Shown in pieces: positions 40,947 through 50,745 of a stretch of 64,000 bases of DNA (positions are counted from its first letter, which is position 1; each line of letters begins with the position of its first letter). Source of the stretch: Enterobacteriaceae bacterium. GTDB taxonomy: Bacteria > Pseudomonadota > Gammaproteobacteria > Enterobacterales > Enterobacteriaceae. Location: contig CABIZV010000002.1 of NCBI GenBank assembly GCA_902363335.1, positions 1-64,000 of the forward strand. The letters are read 5' to 3'. The notes beneath the pieces were generated by a model. The model was not told the origin of the DNA, made no database searches, and saw nothing but the letters and a program-made list of their open reading frames with translations. The position numbers and the translations under genes are program-made.

Positions 40947-42350
40947 ATGGCAACCTGGAATCAAGGTATAAGCTCTGGCGGGTTTCTTGCCGGTATCGGT
41001 TCGCAGAACTCCAACGCCCCACAGGCAAGTGATGCAAACACCGCACTGGCATACATCCGCCAGAATAATGAAGATGAACGCGCAGGCCGTAACAATGTTG
41101 GTTTACAGGCATTGCAGGGCATTGGCTCCGTAATGGATATCTATAAGCAGCAGGAGCAGCAACAGAGGCAGAAAGAATTCCAACAGGCATACGGTAGCGC
41201 TTATGCGTCAGGGGATCGCAGCGCTATGCGGCAGCTCGCAGCGCAGTACCCTGACCAGATCGACGCGGTTCGTAACGGCATGAAGTTTGTTGATGAAGAC
41301 CAGCGGTCAACGGTAGGCAATCTAGCTGCCGGTGCTCGACTTGCCTCTTCATCTCCTGAAGCGATGGGGGCATGGTTGAAAAGCAACGCAGCAGACCTTC
41401 AGCGGGTCGGGTTGGATGCACAAGATGTCGCGCAGATGTATCAGCAGAATCCGCAGCAGTTTGGAGAGTTTGCCGATCACCTCGGGATGTCTGCTTTAGG
41501 CCCTGATAAGTATTTCGATGTGCAGGACAAAATTGTAGGCCGTGGAATTGACAGGGATAGGCTAGCTGAAACCGTGCGCAGCAATAAAGCTGGAGAAGGT
41601 CTTCAAGCCCGCGGTCAGGATATTACGATGCGTGGACAGGATATGTCGGCCGCCACAGCTAGACGTGGACAGGACATGGCTAATCAGCGCGCCAGCTCAC
41701 GTGGAAGTGCGGAGCAGGGCGATCGTGTTGTTCAACTGGCTGACGGCAGGACTGTAAATGTCGGCGGTAAACTTCATGGCGCTGGCGCGAACGCATTCTA
41801 TGAGGGGATCGACAACGCCGGGAATATGGTTCGAGTTCCAGCCAGCGCAATTGCCGCTCCTGCAACATCAGCAGCTAGTGCACAGAACTATGCGATGAAG
41901 AAAGACATCGATGCTATTTCTGGTGCTGATGCGAGCGATCTTAATTTCATGACGGGCTTAACCGGTGGATCTGGGAGTCCAACATGGACGGCAGATGTGA
42001 GAAGCCGGTTAGGTGGTAAAGACCAAAGGTTGCTGTTTAATGCCGCTCAACGGATTCAGGGTCGAATGCAAAATCAGGGGATTGCAGCAGCAAAGGATAT
42101 GGGAGCAAGTGGCATAAACACAGTTCCAGAAGCAAAAATGTATTTCCAAAGTATGCCCCAAATTGATTATTCAAGCCCTGAAGCTCTCCAGCAGTCAATT
42201 AAAGACATTCAGCAATACACTGACCAGTACAACCAGCAATACAGCGTAGATGTTGGGACTGGCGGAAACTCTCAACAGAAGACAGCAATTCAGCGACCCG
42301 CTGGCGGTAGCTTCACGTCTAAATCAGGTATTCAATTCACGGTGAAATGA
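40947..42350 (+). CDS. 20: Ejection protein (P22 gp20)
   Basis: 467 residues (P22: 471). Contains repeated R/T-GQDM units around 225-245 (GQDITMRGQDMSAATARRGQ), a feature of gp20. Part of the DNA-ejection conduit with gp7 and gp16. Confidence 0.9.
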   Translation: MATWNQGISSGGFLAGIGSQNSNAPQASDANTALAYIRQNNEDERAGRNNVGLQALQGIGSVMDIYKQQEQQQRQKEFQQAYGSAYASGDRSAMRQLAAQYPDQIDAVRNGMKFVDEDQRSTVGNLAAGARLASSSPEAMGAWLKSNAADLQRVGLDAQDVAQMYQQNPQQFGEFADHLGMSALGPDKYFDVQDKIVGRGIDRDRLAETVRSNKAGEGLQARGQDITMRGQDMSAATARRGQDMANQRASSRGSAEQGDRVVQLADGRTVNVGGKLHGAGANAFYEGIDNAGNMVRVPASAIAAPATSAASAQNYAMKKDIDAISGADASDLNFMTGLTGGSGSPTWTADVRSRLGGKDQRLLFNAAQRIQGRMQNQGIAAAKDMGASGINTVPEAKMYFQSMPQIDYSSPEALQQSIKDIQQYTDQYNQQYSVDVGTGGNSQQKTAIQRPAGGSFTSKSGIQFTVK

Positions 42351-44494
42351 TGGAAGTTACAGCCAACGGTAAAACGTTCACTTTCCCAGATGGAACGAGC
42401 ACAGAAGACATCGGTGCAGCTGTAGATGAGTATTTTTCTGGTCAAACTGCACCACTAGAGCAAGGAATTCAGCCTCAGCAGGAAGTGACAGCGCAACAGC
42501 CTGCCGAACCATCGTTGATGCAACGCGCAGGTGATTTTCTGACTGGCGGTCAGGGTGCGGGTCAGATTGCCGAACAGGCTGGTCGTGGCCTTGTAAATAT
42601 TCCGTTTGACGCACTACAGGGCGGAGCGAGTCTCATTAACGCAATCAGCCAAGGGCTAGGCGGCCCGAAGGTGCTGGATGATGTATATCGTCCAGTTGAC
42701 AGACCGACAGACCCCTATGCTCAGGCCGGTGAAAGTATTGGTGGATATCTTCTGCCAATGGGAACGGCAGCTAAAGCCGCTGGAGCGTCGGCAAAGCTTG
42801 CAGGTGATATTGGAATTGGCGGCAATATGATTGCAGGATCGCTTGCTGATGCAACAAATCAGCAGGGAGACTTTGCGAAAAACGCGGCTATTAATGGTGG
42901 TATTAACCTTGGCGCTCAAAGTGTACTTTCTGGAATTGGGAGAGTTATTGCACCAAGAGCGGCACAAACGCTCGGAAGCGCGGCTTTAAATTCTGCCAAT
43001 GACGTATCTAAGATGGCAAGGTCTGGCGCTGGCAGAGAAACAATTGCAAGTCAGGCAGCAAATGTATCTGACGATGTTGCGAGGGCCGCTGAAAGCGCTG
43101 GTATTGACGTCAACACTTTAACACCGGGGATGCGGTCTGGTAGCCGCGGGATTGCGCAGGCTGAAGGCGCACTGGCATCTACTCCGGGAGTGGTTCAGGA
43201 TGCTCATCAGGCGGCATTTAATGAGATTTCATCAAAGCTGTCAGCGAATCTTGATGAACTTGGCGCGGCGGCGGGTACAGCTTCAGAGAAGAGTTCAGCC
43301 ATAAAGCAAAGAATCGTCAGAAATCTTGAACAGATGAAAGATGCAGAGAGCGCCGCCTGGAATGAAGTTCGCTCAACAATGCCAAACCAGAAAACAAGGA
43401 TGTCAAACGGTAACGCTGTAATTCAGGCTGATAGGTCGGCTGGAATACCGCTAACTCCAGAGATGAAACAATTTGTCCAGGCCAATAACCAGGGAGGAGT
43501 AACATTTGATGGGATGAAGGCTTGGCGAGCGAAATTTGCTGATGCAGAGCAAAAATATAAGCGCAGTGGAGAGGCAAATGCGGCAAGGAGAGCTGGAGAG
43601 ATTCGCCGCGCAATTACTGATGATATGCGCACAATGGCCGAGAATGGTGGATTTCTTGATGATTGGACTAAAGCGAACGATCTCTCTAAAGCCAGACTAT
43701 CTGCACAGGAAAGCGCTGAATCAGTTTTTGGTCGTGATCTGGCTACAGATGCGCTAATTACTAATGGCGTCAAGGCGCTTCATTCATCATCTGCAAAAGG
43801 ATTGAATGGGCCATCAGGATTTCATTCAATGATTAGCTCCCTACCAGAATCAGAGCGTGTTCCAGCAATTTCATCAATGCTACAGGATGCTGTTTCTCAA
43901 GGTGTGCGCGGTGGTAAAGCAGACGCTGCTGGAATTAACCATATCGCCACCATTCTTACCCCTCAAAACGTAAAAGCTATCAGTAGATATTCTCCAGAAC
44001 TGGGAAAAATCGCTGATGCGTACGGTACGTTATCCAGAGCGGCGATCAAACCACAGCAATACATCGAAAGAACTGGACGAACAGCTAACGTACTTAGCGA
44101 TCTGGATGCCGGACTATCTAAAATCACTTCCACAGTACTAAACGCTGTCGCCAACTCAACATCTGGCGCTATCGTTGGTGGTGCGGGTGGCGGTGTCGCT
44201 GGAGCAGCGGCCGGGGCATTGGCAGGGGCGGCTTTAAAAGGTGGTGTATCGAAAATAGCTACTACTCGTAGTGGCCGCTATGCGATTGAAAAGGCAGTAC
44301 AGGAAGCAACTAAAGTGGTTAGAGCAGGAGCGAGCAAAGAGGCACTAGCCGCAGCGGAGAGAAGATTTATGTCCAACACGGCTGCTGTGCAAGCTATCCG
44401 TAATGCAATAGGTAGCGAGGAATTCCAACGGCTATCAAGAGCCGGAATCGTTGCCTCCCTAAGCGGGATGGTTAACGAAGACACTCAGCAATAA
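42347..44494 (+). CDS. 16: Ejection protein (P22 gp16), enlarged
   Basis: 715 residues against 609 in P22. The N-terminus (VTANGKTFTFPDGTSTEDIG) is P22-like, while the middle and C-terminal parts look replaced, with long Ala-rich helices and a hydrophobic Gly/Ala run (SGAIVGGAGGGVAGAAAGAL) near residue 610 that could enter membranes. Two adjacent ATGs (42347, 42350) are possible starts; the first overlaps the gene 20 stop. Confidence 0.88.
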   Translation: MMEVTANGKTFTFPDGTSTEDIGAAVDEYFSGQTAPLEQGIQPQQEVTAQQPAEPSLMQRAGDFLTGGQGAGQIAEQAGRGLVNIPFDALQGGASLINAISQGLGGPKVLDDVYRPVDRPTDPYAQAGESIGGYLLPMGTAAKAAGASAKLAGDIGIGGNMIAGSLADATNQQGDFAKNAAINGGINLGAQSVLSGIGRVIAPRAAQTLGSAALNSANDVSKMARSGAGRETIASQAANVSDDVARAAESAGIDVNTLTPGMRSGSRGIAQAEGALASTPGVVQDAHQAAFNEISSKLSANLDELGAAAGTASEKSSAIKQRIVRNLEQMKDAESAAWNEVRSTMPNQKTRMSNGNAVIQADRSAGIPLTPEMKQFVQANNQGGVTFDGMKAWRAKFADAEQKYKRSGEANAARRAGEIRRAITDDMRTMAENGGFLDDWTKANDLSKARLSAQESAESVFGRDLATDALITNGVKALHSSSAKGLNGPSGFHSMISSLPESERVPAISSMLQDAVSQGVRGGKADAAGINHIATILTPQNVKAISRYSPELGKIADAYGTLSRAAIKPQQYIERTGRTANVLSDLDAGLSKITSTVLNAVANSTSGAIVGGAGGGVAGAAAGALAGAALKGGVSKIATTRSGRYAIEKAVQEATKVVRAGASKEALAAAERRFMSNTAAVQAIRNAIGSEEFQRLSRAGIVASLSGMVNEDTQQ

Positions 44495-44571
44495 TCAACT
44501 CTAACCAATAACAATACGCAACGCTGCGCAAGTTTAGCTTGTGCGGCTTTGCTGCGCCCGGAGCACAGTAA

Positions 44572-46923
44572 ATGTCAGATATAACTGCCAATGTTGTAGT
44601 AAGCCAGCCGTCTCAGTTGTTCACGCTGGCTCGCTCTTTTAAGGCGAATGCGAACGGTAAAATCTATATCGGCCTTATCGATACCGACCCGGTAGACCCG
44701 GCTAATCAGATCCCCGTTTACATCGAAAATGAAGACGGTTCATATGTTCAGGTTAGCCAGCCAATTGTTATCAATGCCGGTGGATATCCGGTATATAACG
44801 GGCAAATCTCGAAGTTCGTGACCGTGAAAGGCCATTCAATGGCGGTTTATGACCAGTACGGCACACAGCAATTCTATTATCCCAACGTCCTGAGCTATGA
44901 CCCTGACCAGTTCTCGCAGAAGTATCAGTACTCTGTATTCTGGACAACCCCCCAGGAGTTCGGCGCTGATGATACCGGTGTGACATCTGTCAACGCCGCG
45001 CTTACGAACATGTTTGCGTCACAATACTCGTCATTTGTTTTCCCGCGAGGGACATACTTACTCGATAACACACTGACTACAACGGTCACTAAAAACATCT
45101 CCATCTTCCTTGAGGCTGGAGCAGTGATCAAGCTGGCGAATAACGTGCGCAAAAACATGCTGGTATTCGTGGGTAATGGCACGAACACCTTTGAGTGGGA
45201 AGGCGGCGAGGTTGACGGTAACTGGGAGGGCCAGGGCCCGGAGACTATGACTGGTGGTTATATCAATGATGTTTCTCATGGTCTGATAGTGTCGAAGTTC
45301 AATGATGCCAATTTGCACGATCTATTTATTCACGACTGCATGGGACACCATATAAACCATGGAGGGAATAAAAGTTTTACAGCTGAGCGTATTACTATTC
45401 GCGCACACCCTTCCGTTCTTAAACCATTAGGTGGTGCTCGTGGAGATGGAATAACTGGTTATAGTGAAAATGTGACAATACGTGATATCACCGGTTATAG
45501 CACTGATGACCTTATCGCTGTATTTAGTGGCATTGACTGGATACCTGGGTGGTATCCAAACAAAGGTAGCGTTAAAAAAGTTTTAATCGAGAATATTCGG
45601 TGCATGGTTTATAACTATCAAGGTGTAGACCGGTATTCATGGAATGCAGTATCTGTCGGAAATACCTATGGATACAACACTGACCAGGTTGTAATCAAGA
45701 ATGTAGTTGGAGATTCCCTAAATGGCGGTGTAATGGTCAAGGCCGAAGAAAATGGCACTGACTATTGGGGCCCGTTTAATACAATTCAGATTGATGGCGT
45801 ATCGCTATGCGTTAGAGGTGATCCATCTAATGGCTTTACTGGAAAGATGTCTACTCCACACGTCCTCATCGGCAAAAATGGCCCTAATGGAGTGAGCAGT
45901 ACGCAAAATAACACCGCTCTACAGGTCAGCATATCGAACGTACAAATGAGAGCTTCATCAAATACCCTTGTTGGCATAGTTCTTGGACATATGCAGATAA
46001 GGGAGGTCATGATCAGCAATGTTACATGCACCTATGATGATGCATTACAGAGCTTGCACGCTGTTCTAGTTTGCGGGCAGAGAGATATCGGAAACATAAC
46101 CATTAGCAATGTGATTCAACAAGATAATGGTGCGGCAACAGATTCAGTTAAGGGGTCTAGAAGTGTTATAAATTCATATAAAAATTCACCAGGAGCTACC
46201 ACTCTCAGGGGGAGCAATCTTAGCAAGTTACTTTCTGCCTCTGGAAATGGACGCTATACAGGAAACACCCAGTTTAACCCCTCAGATAGTTTTGCAAGAC
46301 AAAATATGCTCGTATTCGGCCATGAGTTCATTGTTGCAGATCTTGACAACTCTGGCAGTGGTGGTGTGTTGGCAATGCCCATTCAGCATGGAGTTGCGTT
46401 TAGTACGCCGCAACTGGGGAGGTTAACTTACGACCAGATAACGGGCTGTTATACCTTGCTGGATTACGCAACCACTTGGGATTCGACTAGCTATGGCGTC
46501 CCAAATTCCAGTACATTTCCTAACTTCTCTCAATTTAGGTGGGCAGCAGGAACCGTTGTGCCATGCAAAGGATCGCCACTTAGTGAGGCAAGGGGATATC
46601 GCGCGTCATCAGTTGCATCTAATGTCCCATCATTCATCGTGGAAAGTAATTCGTCATACTCAAACGCCTCGACTCTTCAAAGCTCAGGATGGAACCCAGC
46701 CTCAACGCCACTCACGCCAAACGTGACGATAAGAACTCTTATTCCAACATCTAGCTCAGATTCTGGTTTCCCATCAACTGGAGGCGCTATTCTTGATACC
46801 TTTATATCATCGTATGGAAGTTTCGGAGGAACTTATCAACTCTGGCAAAGCTCTTCTAATGTGGGTTCCAAATCTATTAGGTTATGGAACGGATCATCAT
46901 GGTCTGCATGGACTGGATATTAA
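44572..46923 (+). CDS. 9: Tailspike with P22 head-binding domain and a different receptor domain
   Basis: 783 residues. Residues 1-110 (SDITANVVVSQPSQLFTLAR, SFKANANGKIYIGLIDTDPV) match the P22 gp9 head-binding domain. From about 125 a right-handed beta-helix/pectin-lyase fold begins (EFGADDTGVTSVNAALTNMF) with repeated IEN-, ISNV- and VTI-type coils, unrelated to the P22 body. The last 90 residues end in a knob-like unit (TYQLWQSSSNVGSKSIRLWN). It should bind and perhaps cut the O-antigen of this host. A hairpin GCGCAAG/CTTGTGC lies in the 77-bp gap before it, where P22 has immI. Confidence 0.88.
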   Translation: MSDITANVVVSQPSQLFTLARSFKANANGKIYIGLIDTDPVDPANQIPVYIENEDGSYVQVSQPIVINAGGYPVYNGQISKFVTVKGHSMAVYDQYGTQQFYYPNVLSYDPDQFSQKYQYSVFWTTPQEFGADDTGVTSVNAALTNMFASQYSSFVFPRGTYLLDNTLTTTVTKNISIFLEAGAVIKLANNVRKNMLVFVGNGTNTFEWEGGEVDGNWEGQGPETMTGGYINDVSHGLIVSKFNDANLHDLFIHDCMGHHINHGGNKSFTAERITIRAHPSVLKPLGGARGDGITGYSENVTIRDITGYSTDDLIAVFSGIDWIPGWYPNKGSVKKVLIENIRCMVYNYQGVDRYSWNAVSVGNTYGYNTDQVVIKNVVGDSLNGGVMVKAEENGTDYWGPFNTIQIDGVSLCVRGDPSNGFTGKMSTPHVLIGKNGPNGVSSTQNNTALQVSISNVQMRASSNTLVGIVLGHMQIREVMISNVTCTYDDALQSLHAVLVCGQRDIGNITISNVIQQDNGAATDSVKGSRSVINSYKNSPGATTLRGSNLSKLLSASGNGRYTGNTQFNPSDSFARQNMLVFGHEFIVADLDNSGSGGVLAMPIQHGVAFSTPQLGRLTYDQITGCYTLLDYATTWDSTSYGVPNSSTFPNFSQFRWAAGTVVPCKGSPLSEARGYRASSVASNVPSFIVESNSSYSNASTLQSSGWNPASTPLTPNVTIRTLIPTSSSDSGFPSTGGAILDTFISSYGSFGGTYQLWQSSSNVGSKSIRLWNGSSWSAWTGY

Positions 46924-46932
46924 GGTGACAGA

Positions 46933-47637
46933 ATGGTAGGAATATCATCTTTCGGTGATAGCACTGTCGATGGTAATGGAACGACGCCATTTTCACCAAA
47001 TGCATACGATGCATCCGGCAATGCAATCCCAAATCATTATCATAATTTAGAGGCTCCAGCGTCATGGTCATCTATTATTGATGGCAATCTGACACCCGCA
47101 GGGAAGCGGGTATTCAATAATGGATATGGGGGACGGGCTATCATAGATGGATGGGCCATAAACAATCTTTCTGCCGCAGTGACAGATAATACGACAAATA
47201 CCGATCTGAAATTCGTTATGATTGACTTTGGCCTGAATGATGTCGTTCTTAGTTCATGGAGCGTAAGCCTGTTTCAATCGATGTATGCGCAACTAATCCT
47301 TAAAGTGAGAAAAGCAGGGCTTATCCCGGTGGTTCTGACTAGTGATCCGGTAAGCAATAACAACGAGAGGCCGACTACATTAATCCAAAGCGTTCTAGTG
47401 CCAGCCCAACGAGCCGTTGCAGGTTCTAATGCTTGCATGTTGTGCGATAAGAATGCTCAGATCCTCGCGACTTGGCCGGAATGGAATCAGAACCAACCTG
47501 ATGGGCTTCATTTTAACAATTTAGGACACCAAAAGAAGGCCGAGATCATTCAGCAGTTCATCATCAGTAACTTTGATGAATCACTGATACCGAAGTCACC
47601 ATGGGCATCATCAACTAGCGGTAGATTTATGATCTAA
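46933..47637 (+). CDS. SGNH/GDSL-type esterase beside the tailspike
   Basis: 234 residues, no signal peptide. Block I FGDS (Ser10), block III GLND (Gly100, Asn102), block V DGLH (Asp189, His192): a complete SGNH set. AAGGTG lies 5 bases before the ATG, 9 bases after the tailspike stop. Likely an O-acetyl esterase working on acetylated O-antigen, either on the virion or in the cell. Such a free-standing gene is not part of P22. Confidence 0.85.
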   Translation: MVGISSFGDSTVDGNGTTPFSPNAYDASGNAIPNHYHNLEAPASWSSIIDGNLTPAGKRVFNNGYGGRAIIDGWAINNLSAAVTDNTTNTDLKFVMIDFGLNDVVLSSWSVSLFQSMYAQLILKVRKAGLIPVVLTSDPVSNNNERPTTLIQSVLVPAQRAVAGSNACMLCDKNAQILATWPEWNQNQPDGLHFNNLGHQKKAEIIQQFIISNFDESLIPKSPWASSTSGRFMI

Positions 47638-47657
47638 TGAGGCCCTTAGGGCCTCAT
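47637..47657. terminator. Bidirectional terminator between tailspike and gtr units
   Basis: ATGAGGCCC-TTA-GGGCCTCAT, a perfect 9-bp stem between convergent genes; short T-rich tail on the plus strand (CTTATTT). Confidence 0.75.
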
Positions 47658-47658
47658 C

Positions 47659-49125
47659 TTATTTGCATTCTTGAGGAACATTTCCAAGATATACGTAATT
47701 TTGTTTGTTAAAATTAAATATATTGTAATATCCTCCAGATATCACAGGTTTACTCTCAGAGCAGGCCTTAAGAAATTCATTCTCTGTATTCTTTCTGTCA
47801 AAACTAAAGTTTACATTAGAAAGCCCTAGCCTTGTTAAGTACGATGATGTTGAATAGTCGTATCCTCTGTTTATTATGCGTCCAACAATAGGGTATGCTT
47901 TCCTGTTAGCTTGGCTAACTAAAGACTCAGGAAACAATCCAATGACTGTTGTCTTGGAACTTCTCGTGACTTCGTTAGAATTGATAGAATTATATATAGC
48001 CGCTGTTTTCTGGAAGTCATTAATAAACTGATCATTTACCGCTGCTGCAACGGCGAATGATGAAAGAGTTCCACAAGCATAGAATAGATATAATGCAAAT
48101 GTATATTTTCTTGATTTCAATGTTGAAAAAATGCAAGAGAACAAAAGTATATATACTGCGCCGATTGGCGTTGCAATTCTTGGAACTATCTGTGAGTTCT
48201 TCAGGATAATAACTGTTGCAATGGCAATTATTAACGAGGCCAAAGGGAATAATACTACCGTTATAGATAGAGCTTTCCCAAGTAATGATCTTTGAACTTT
48301 AAAACTATTGAAAGAAAAATGTATGCATATTATTGTTGACGCTATTAATAAAGCGGCTAATATCCAAGCCCCATAACCCAGTACTGAGTCATTCATCATA
48401 TAAAAATATGAAATAGTATTGTGCAATAACTCGTTAACCCCGTCACCACTGAGAGAAACCATTTGAGATCTGTTCGAGGTTAGGAATAAAGGACTTATCC
48501 GAAAATAAAGTGCATATGATAAAACTGTAATAACAATCCCCTTGAGGATTGTTTTGTGACAAAAATTACTATAGCCTTTTGTAATTATACCTGTAAGAAC
48601 TAATATAGGGAATATTGGACCGCTTGTTTGATAGAAGCACAGTGATGAAGTAATCATCGCTGTCGATGCAGCTGCCCACAAGGTTCCTCTTTCAAAAACA
48701 TACCAAGCTGTTACGCATAACAACACAGACAAAGACATTTGAATACTATCGTATTTATAAATTATATTTTGTATAAAAAGAGGGTTGCATATAGCTGCAA
48801 TGGGTAAAATAATCGAGAGCATTGATAGCTTTGTGAATAACTTCTTGCTGATTAGCAAGCAAGAAAATGCGATAACCGCAATTGACAGCATCTGCGGTAG
48901 TGGGCTTATATCTACACTTTGATATTTTCCAAAGGAGAATAAAACATATAACAACTCTGAAAGTGGTCTACCTAGATAAGACCAGCCAAGATTACCCGTC
49001 TGAGACCTGTCAATGTCATCTACATAATTTATACCATGAATAATGAATGGTATAACGAACAGACCAACCAAGAAAGAGGATAAAACATATCCTTCCTTGC
49101 TGCTATAAATCTTTGCGTTATTCAT
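47659..49125 (-). CDS. O-antigen glucosyltransferase, GtrC-position (GtrII-like)
   Basis: 488 residues with about 10-11 membrane segments (e.g. SFLVGLFVIPFIIHGI, MLSIAVIAFSCLLI, AALLIASTIICIHF) and a soluble C-terminal domain from about residue 390. The early loop with NYVDDIDRSQTGNLGWSYLG and GRPLSELLY is a sign of GtrII/Glucos_trans_II proteins. It transfers glucose from bactoprenol onto O-antigen units in the periplasm, changing serotype and blocking new phage. One base from gtrB; AAGGAT upstream. AT-rich (near 35% GC) compared with its neighbours, so probably foreign. Confidence 0.85.
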   Translation of the reverse strand: MNNAKIYSSKEGYVLSSFLVGLFVIPFIIHGINYVDDIDRSQTGNLGWSYLGRPLSELLYVLFSFGKYQSVDISPLPQMLSIAVIAFSCLLISKKLFTKLSMLSIILPIAAICNPLFIQNIIYKYDSIQMSLSVLLCVTAWYVFERGTLWAAASTAMITSSLCFYQTSGPIFPILVLTGIITKGYSNFCHKTILKGIVITVLSYALYFRISPLFLTSNRSQMVSLSGDGVNELLHNTISYFYMMNDSVLGYGAWILAALLIASTIICIHFSFNSFKVQRSLLGKALSITVVLFPLASLIIAIATVIILKNSQIVPRIATPIGAVYILLFSCIFSTLKSRKYTFALYLFYACGTLSSFAVAAAVNDQFINDFQKTAAIYNSINSNEVTRSSKTTVIGLFPESLVSQANRKAYPIVGRIINRGYDYSTSSYLTRLGLSNVNFSFDRKNTENEFLKACSESKPVISGGYYNIFNFNKQNYVYLGNVPQECK

Positions 49126-49126
49126 T

Positions 49127-50041
49127 TTATTTATCCTTCAATATATATCGAGGTCTGTTCTTTACCTCAACATAAATTCTGCCAATGTATTCGCCGAGTA
49201 CGCCCACACCAATCAGTTGCACACCGCCAAGAAAAAGAATCGAAACCAGTATTGATGGATAGCCACGAACCGGGTTGCCAAACACGACGGTGTCAAAAAT
49301 CATCCATGCGCCATACAGGAACGACAATCCAGCCACAAACAGTCCTATGTACGTCCACATGCGCAGCGGGAAGGTTGAGAAGCTGGTGATCCCCTCAAGC
49401 GCGAGATTCCAAAGCTTCCATCCATTAAACTTGCTGTCACCGGCTACGCGTTCAGCTCTGGCATACTCGACAACATCAGTATTCCCTCCAACCCAGCTAA
49501 GAACCCCTTTCATAAACAGGTTACGCTCTGGCATGAGCTTGATGTTCTCCACGACTTCACGCGACATCAGACGGAAATCACCCACGTTTTCTTCAATTTT
49601 TGGTGAGCTGATTTTGTTATGAAGCTTGTAGAACCACTCAGCCGATTTGCGCTTTAGTCGCCCATCAGTAGAGCGATCTGTTCTTTTAGCCAGCACCATA
49701 TCCGCGCCAGCCTGCCATTTAGCAATGAGGTGATGGATGACCTCGATAGGGTCTTGCAGGTCAACGTCGATCGGAATAATCGCTTCGCCGGTAGCGTTGT
49801 CGAGCCCAGCAAATAGAGCCGGTTCCTTGCCGAAGTTTCTTGTGAAAGACAGTGGGACGACAAGCTTATCTGAAACCGCCAGCGCGTTGATGATAGCTTC
49901 GGTTGAGTCGCTGCTTCCGTCGTTGATGAATACTATCTCAACGTCGTGCTCTTTTAATTCCTCAAACTCGCGTACCGTATTATAGAAAATCGGTATCGTG
50001 GCTTCTTCGTTAAAGACCGGAACGACCAGGGAGATTTTCAT
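49127..50041 (-). CDS. gtrB: Bactoprenol glucosyltransferase GtrB
   Basis: 304 residues. GT2 catalytic domain: VVPVFNEEATIPIFY, FINDGSSDST, IIPIDVDLQDP (DxD-like) and FRLMSREVV; two C-terminal membrane segments (TYIGLFVAGLSFLYGAWMIF, ILVSILFLGGVQLIGVGVLG). Makes glucosyl-phospho-undecaprenol for the next enzyme. The gtrA flippase gene that normally precedes gtrB is missing; only 243 bp separate this start from attR. Confidence 0.94.
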   Translation of the reverse strand: MKISLVVPVFNEEATIPIFYNTVREFEELKEHDVEIVFINDGSSDSTEAIINALAVSDKLVVPLSFTRNFGKEPALFAGLDNATGEAIIPIDVDLQDPIEVIHHLIAKWQAGADMVLAKRTDRSTDGRLKRKSAEWFYKLHNKISSPKIEENVGDFRLMSREVVENIKLMPERNLFMKGVLSWVGGNTDVVEYARAERVAGDSKFNGWKLWNLALEGITSFSTFPLRMWTYIGLFVAGLSFLYGAWMIFDTVVFGNPVRGYPSILVSILFLGGVQLIGVGVLGEYIGRIYVEVKNRPRYILKDK

Positions 50042-50284
50042 CTAGCATCCGTATGAAAATATTAAAATAGGAAGGGGCCGAAGTTTAGCATCATCCGACC
50101 ACATGATCGACAAGGCCATGGTTTTTGTGGGCGCAGCCATGCTCTAGGGCTTTTGTTTGTTGTGTCATAAATGTGACATGCACATGAAATCACCTCACTT
50201 CAACTTCCATCTTGTGCCATCAACATAACCATTGTGAATGCGGTTAATGCTTGTCAAAACATATAGTTAAAGTAGGCGCTTCTG

Positions 50285-50330
50285 ATTCGTAATGCGAAGG
50301 TCGGAGGTTCGACTCCTCTTATCGGCACCA
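50285..50330. other. attR: attR, right prophage attachment core
   Basis: Exact 46-base copy of 8422-8467, without the tRNA 5' half, so it is not a second tRNA gene. Marks the right prophage border. Confidence 0.95.
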
Positions 50331-50745
50331 TCCCTCCTTTTTAAACGCTTTCGTTCCATCGCTTTGGTAACTTGGGTTCGTATGAACGAACATCCACCTC
50401 TTATGCAGTCCATCCTGCTAACTTAATATTCCACATGCAGTTTCATTCAATGCAACGCCGAATGCATAACCTGCTTTTGTTTCATCTGGATGCCTCCATG
50501 CCATACGTTTATCGAGTTCGGTCAAAATGCATATCTGTGAACGCTGAACCGGCATTTATATAATGTTTTTATGCGCATTGCCGTAGATGTTGATAACGTA
50601 AGGAACTATTACACGCCAAATTTTGTGTGGTTCAAGCCTGTGTTAATATGACCGCTAAAGGTTCCGTATGGCTTTTACCGCAGCGCTTAGCAAGGCTGTC
50701 CAACGGCAGAATTGAATAATCAATGAATAAATTGCAGAAGAAGCC
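50331..50745. other. Gene-free stretch right of the prophage
   Basis: 415 bp of host DNA between attR and the MarT-like gene. Frames here are short and lack ribosome sites. The last 150 bases probably hold the promoter of the regulator; no sure hexamers could be set. Confidence 0.5.

Noticed and set aside
44495..44571. P22-type immI genes (mnt, arc, ant, sieA) before the tailspike
   Set aside because: Only 77 bases lie between gene 16 and the tailspike, so the region is absent rather than hidden.
50285..50330. Second copy of thrW at the right prophage end
   Set aside because: Only the 3' 46 bases are present; the 5' acceptor, D arm and promoter are missing. It is attR.
50372..50563. 63-codon frame just right of attR
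   Set aside because: No ribosome site, no recognisable features, mixed composition; probably non-coding host DNA.
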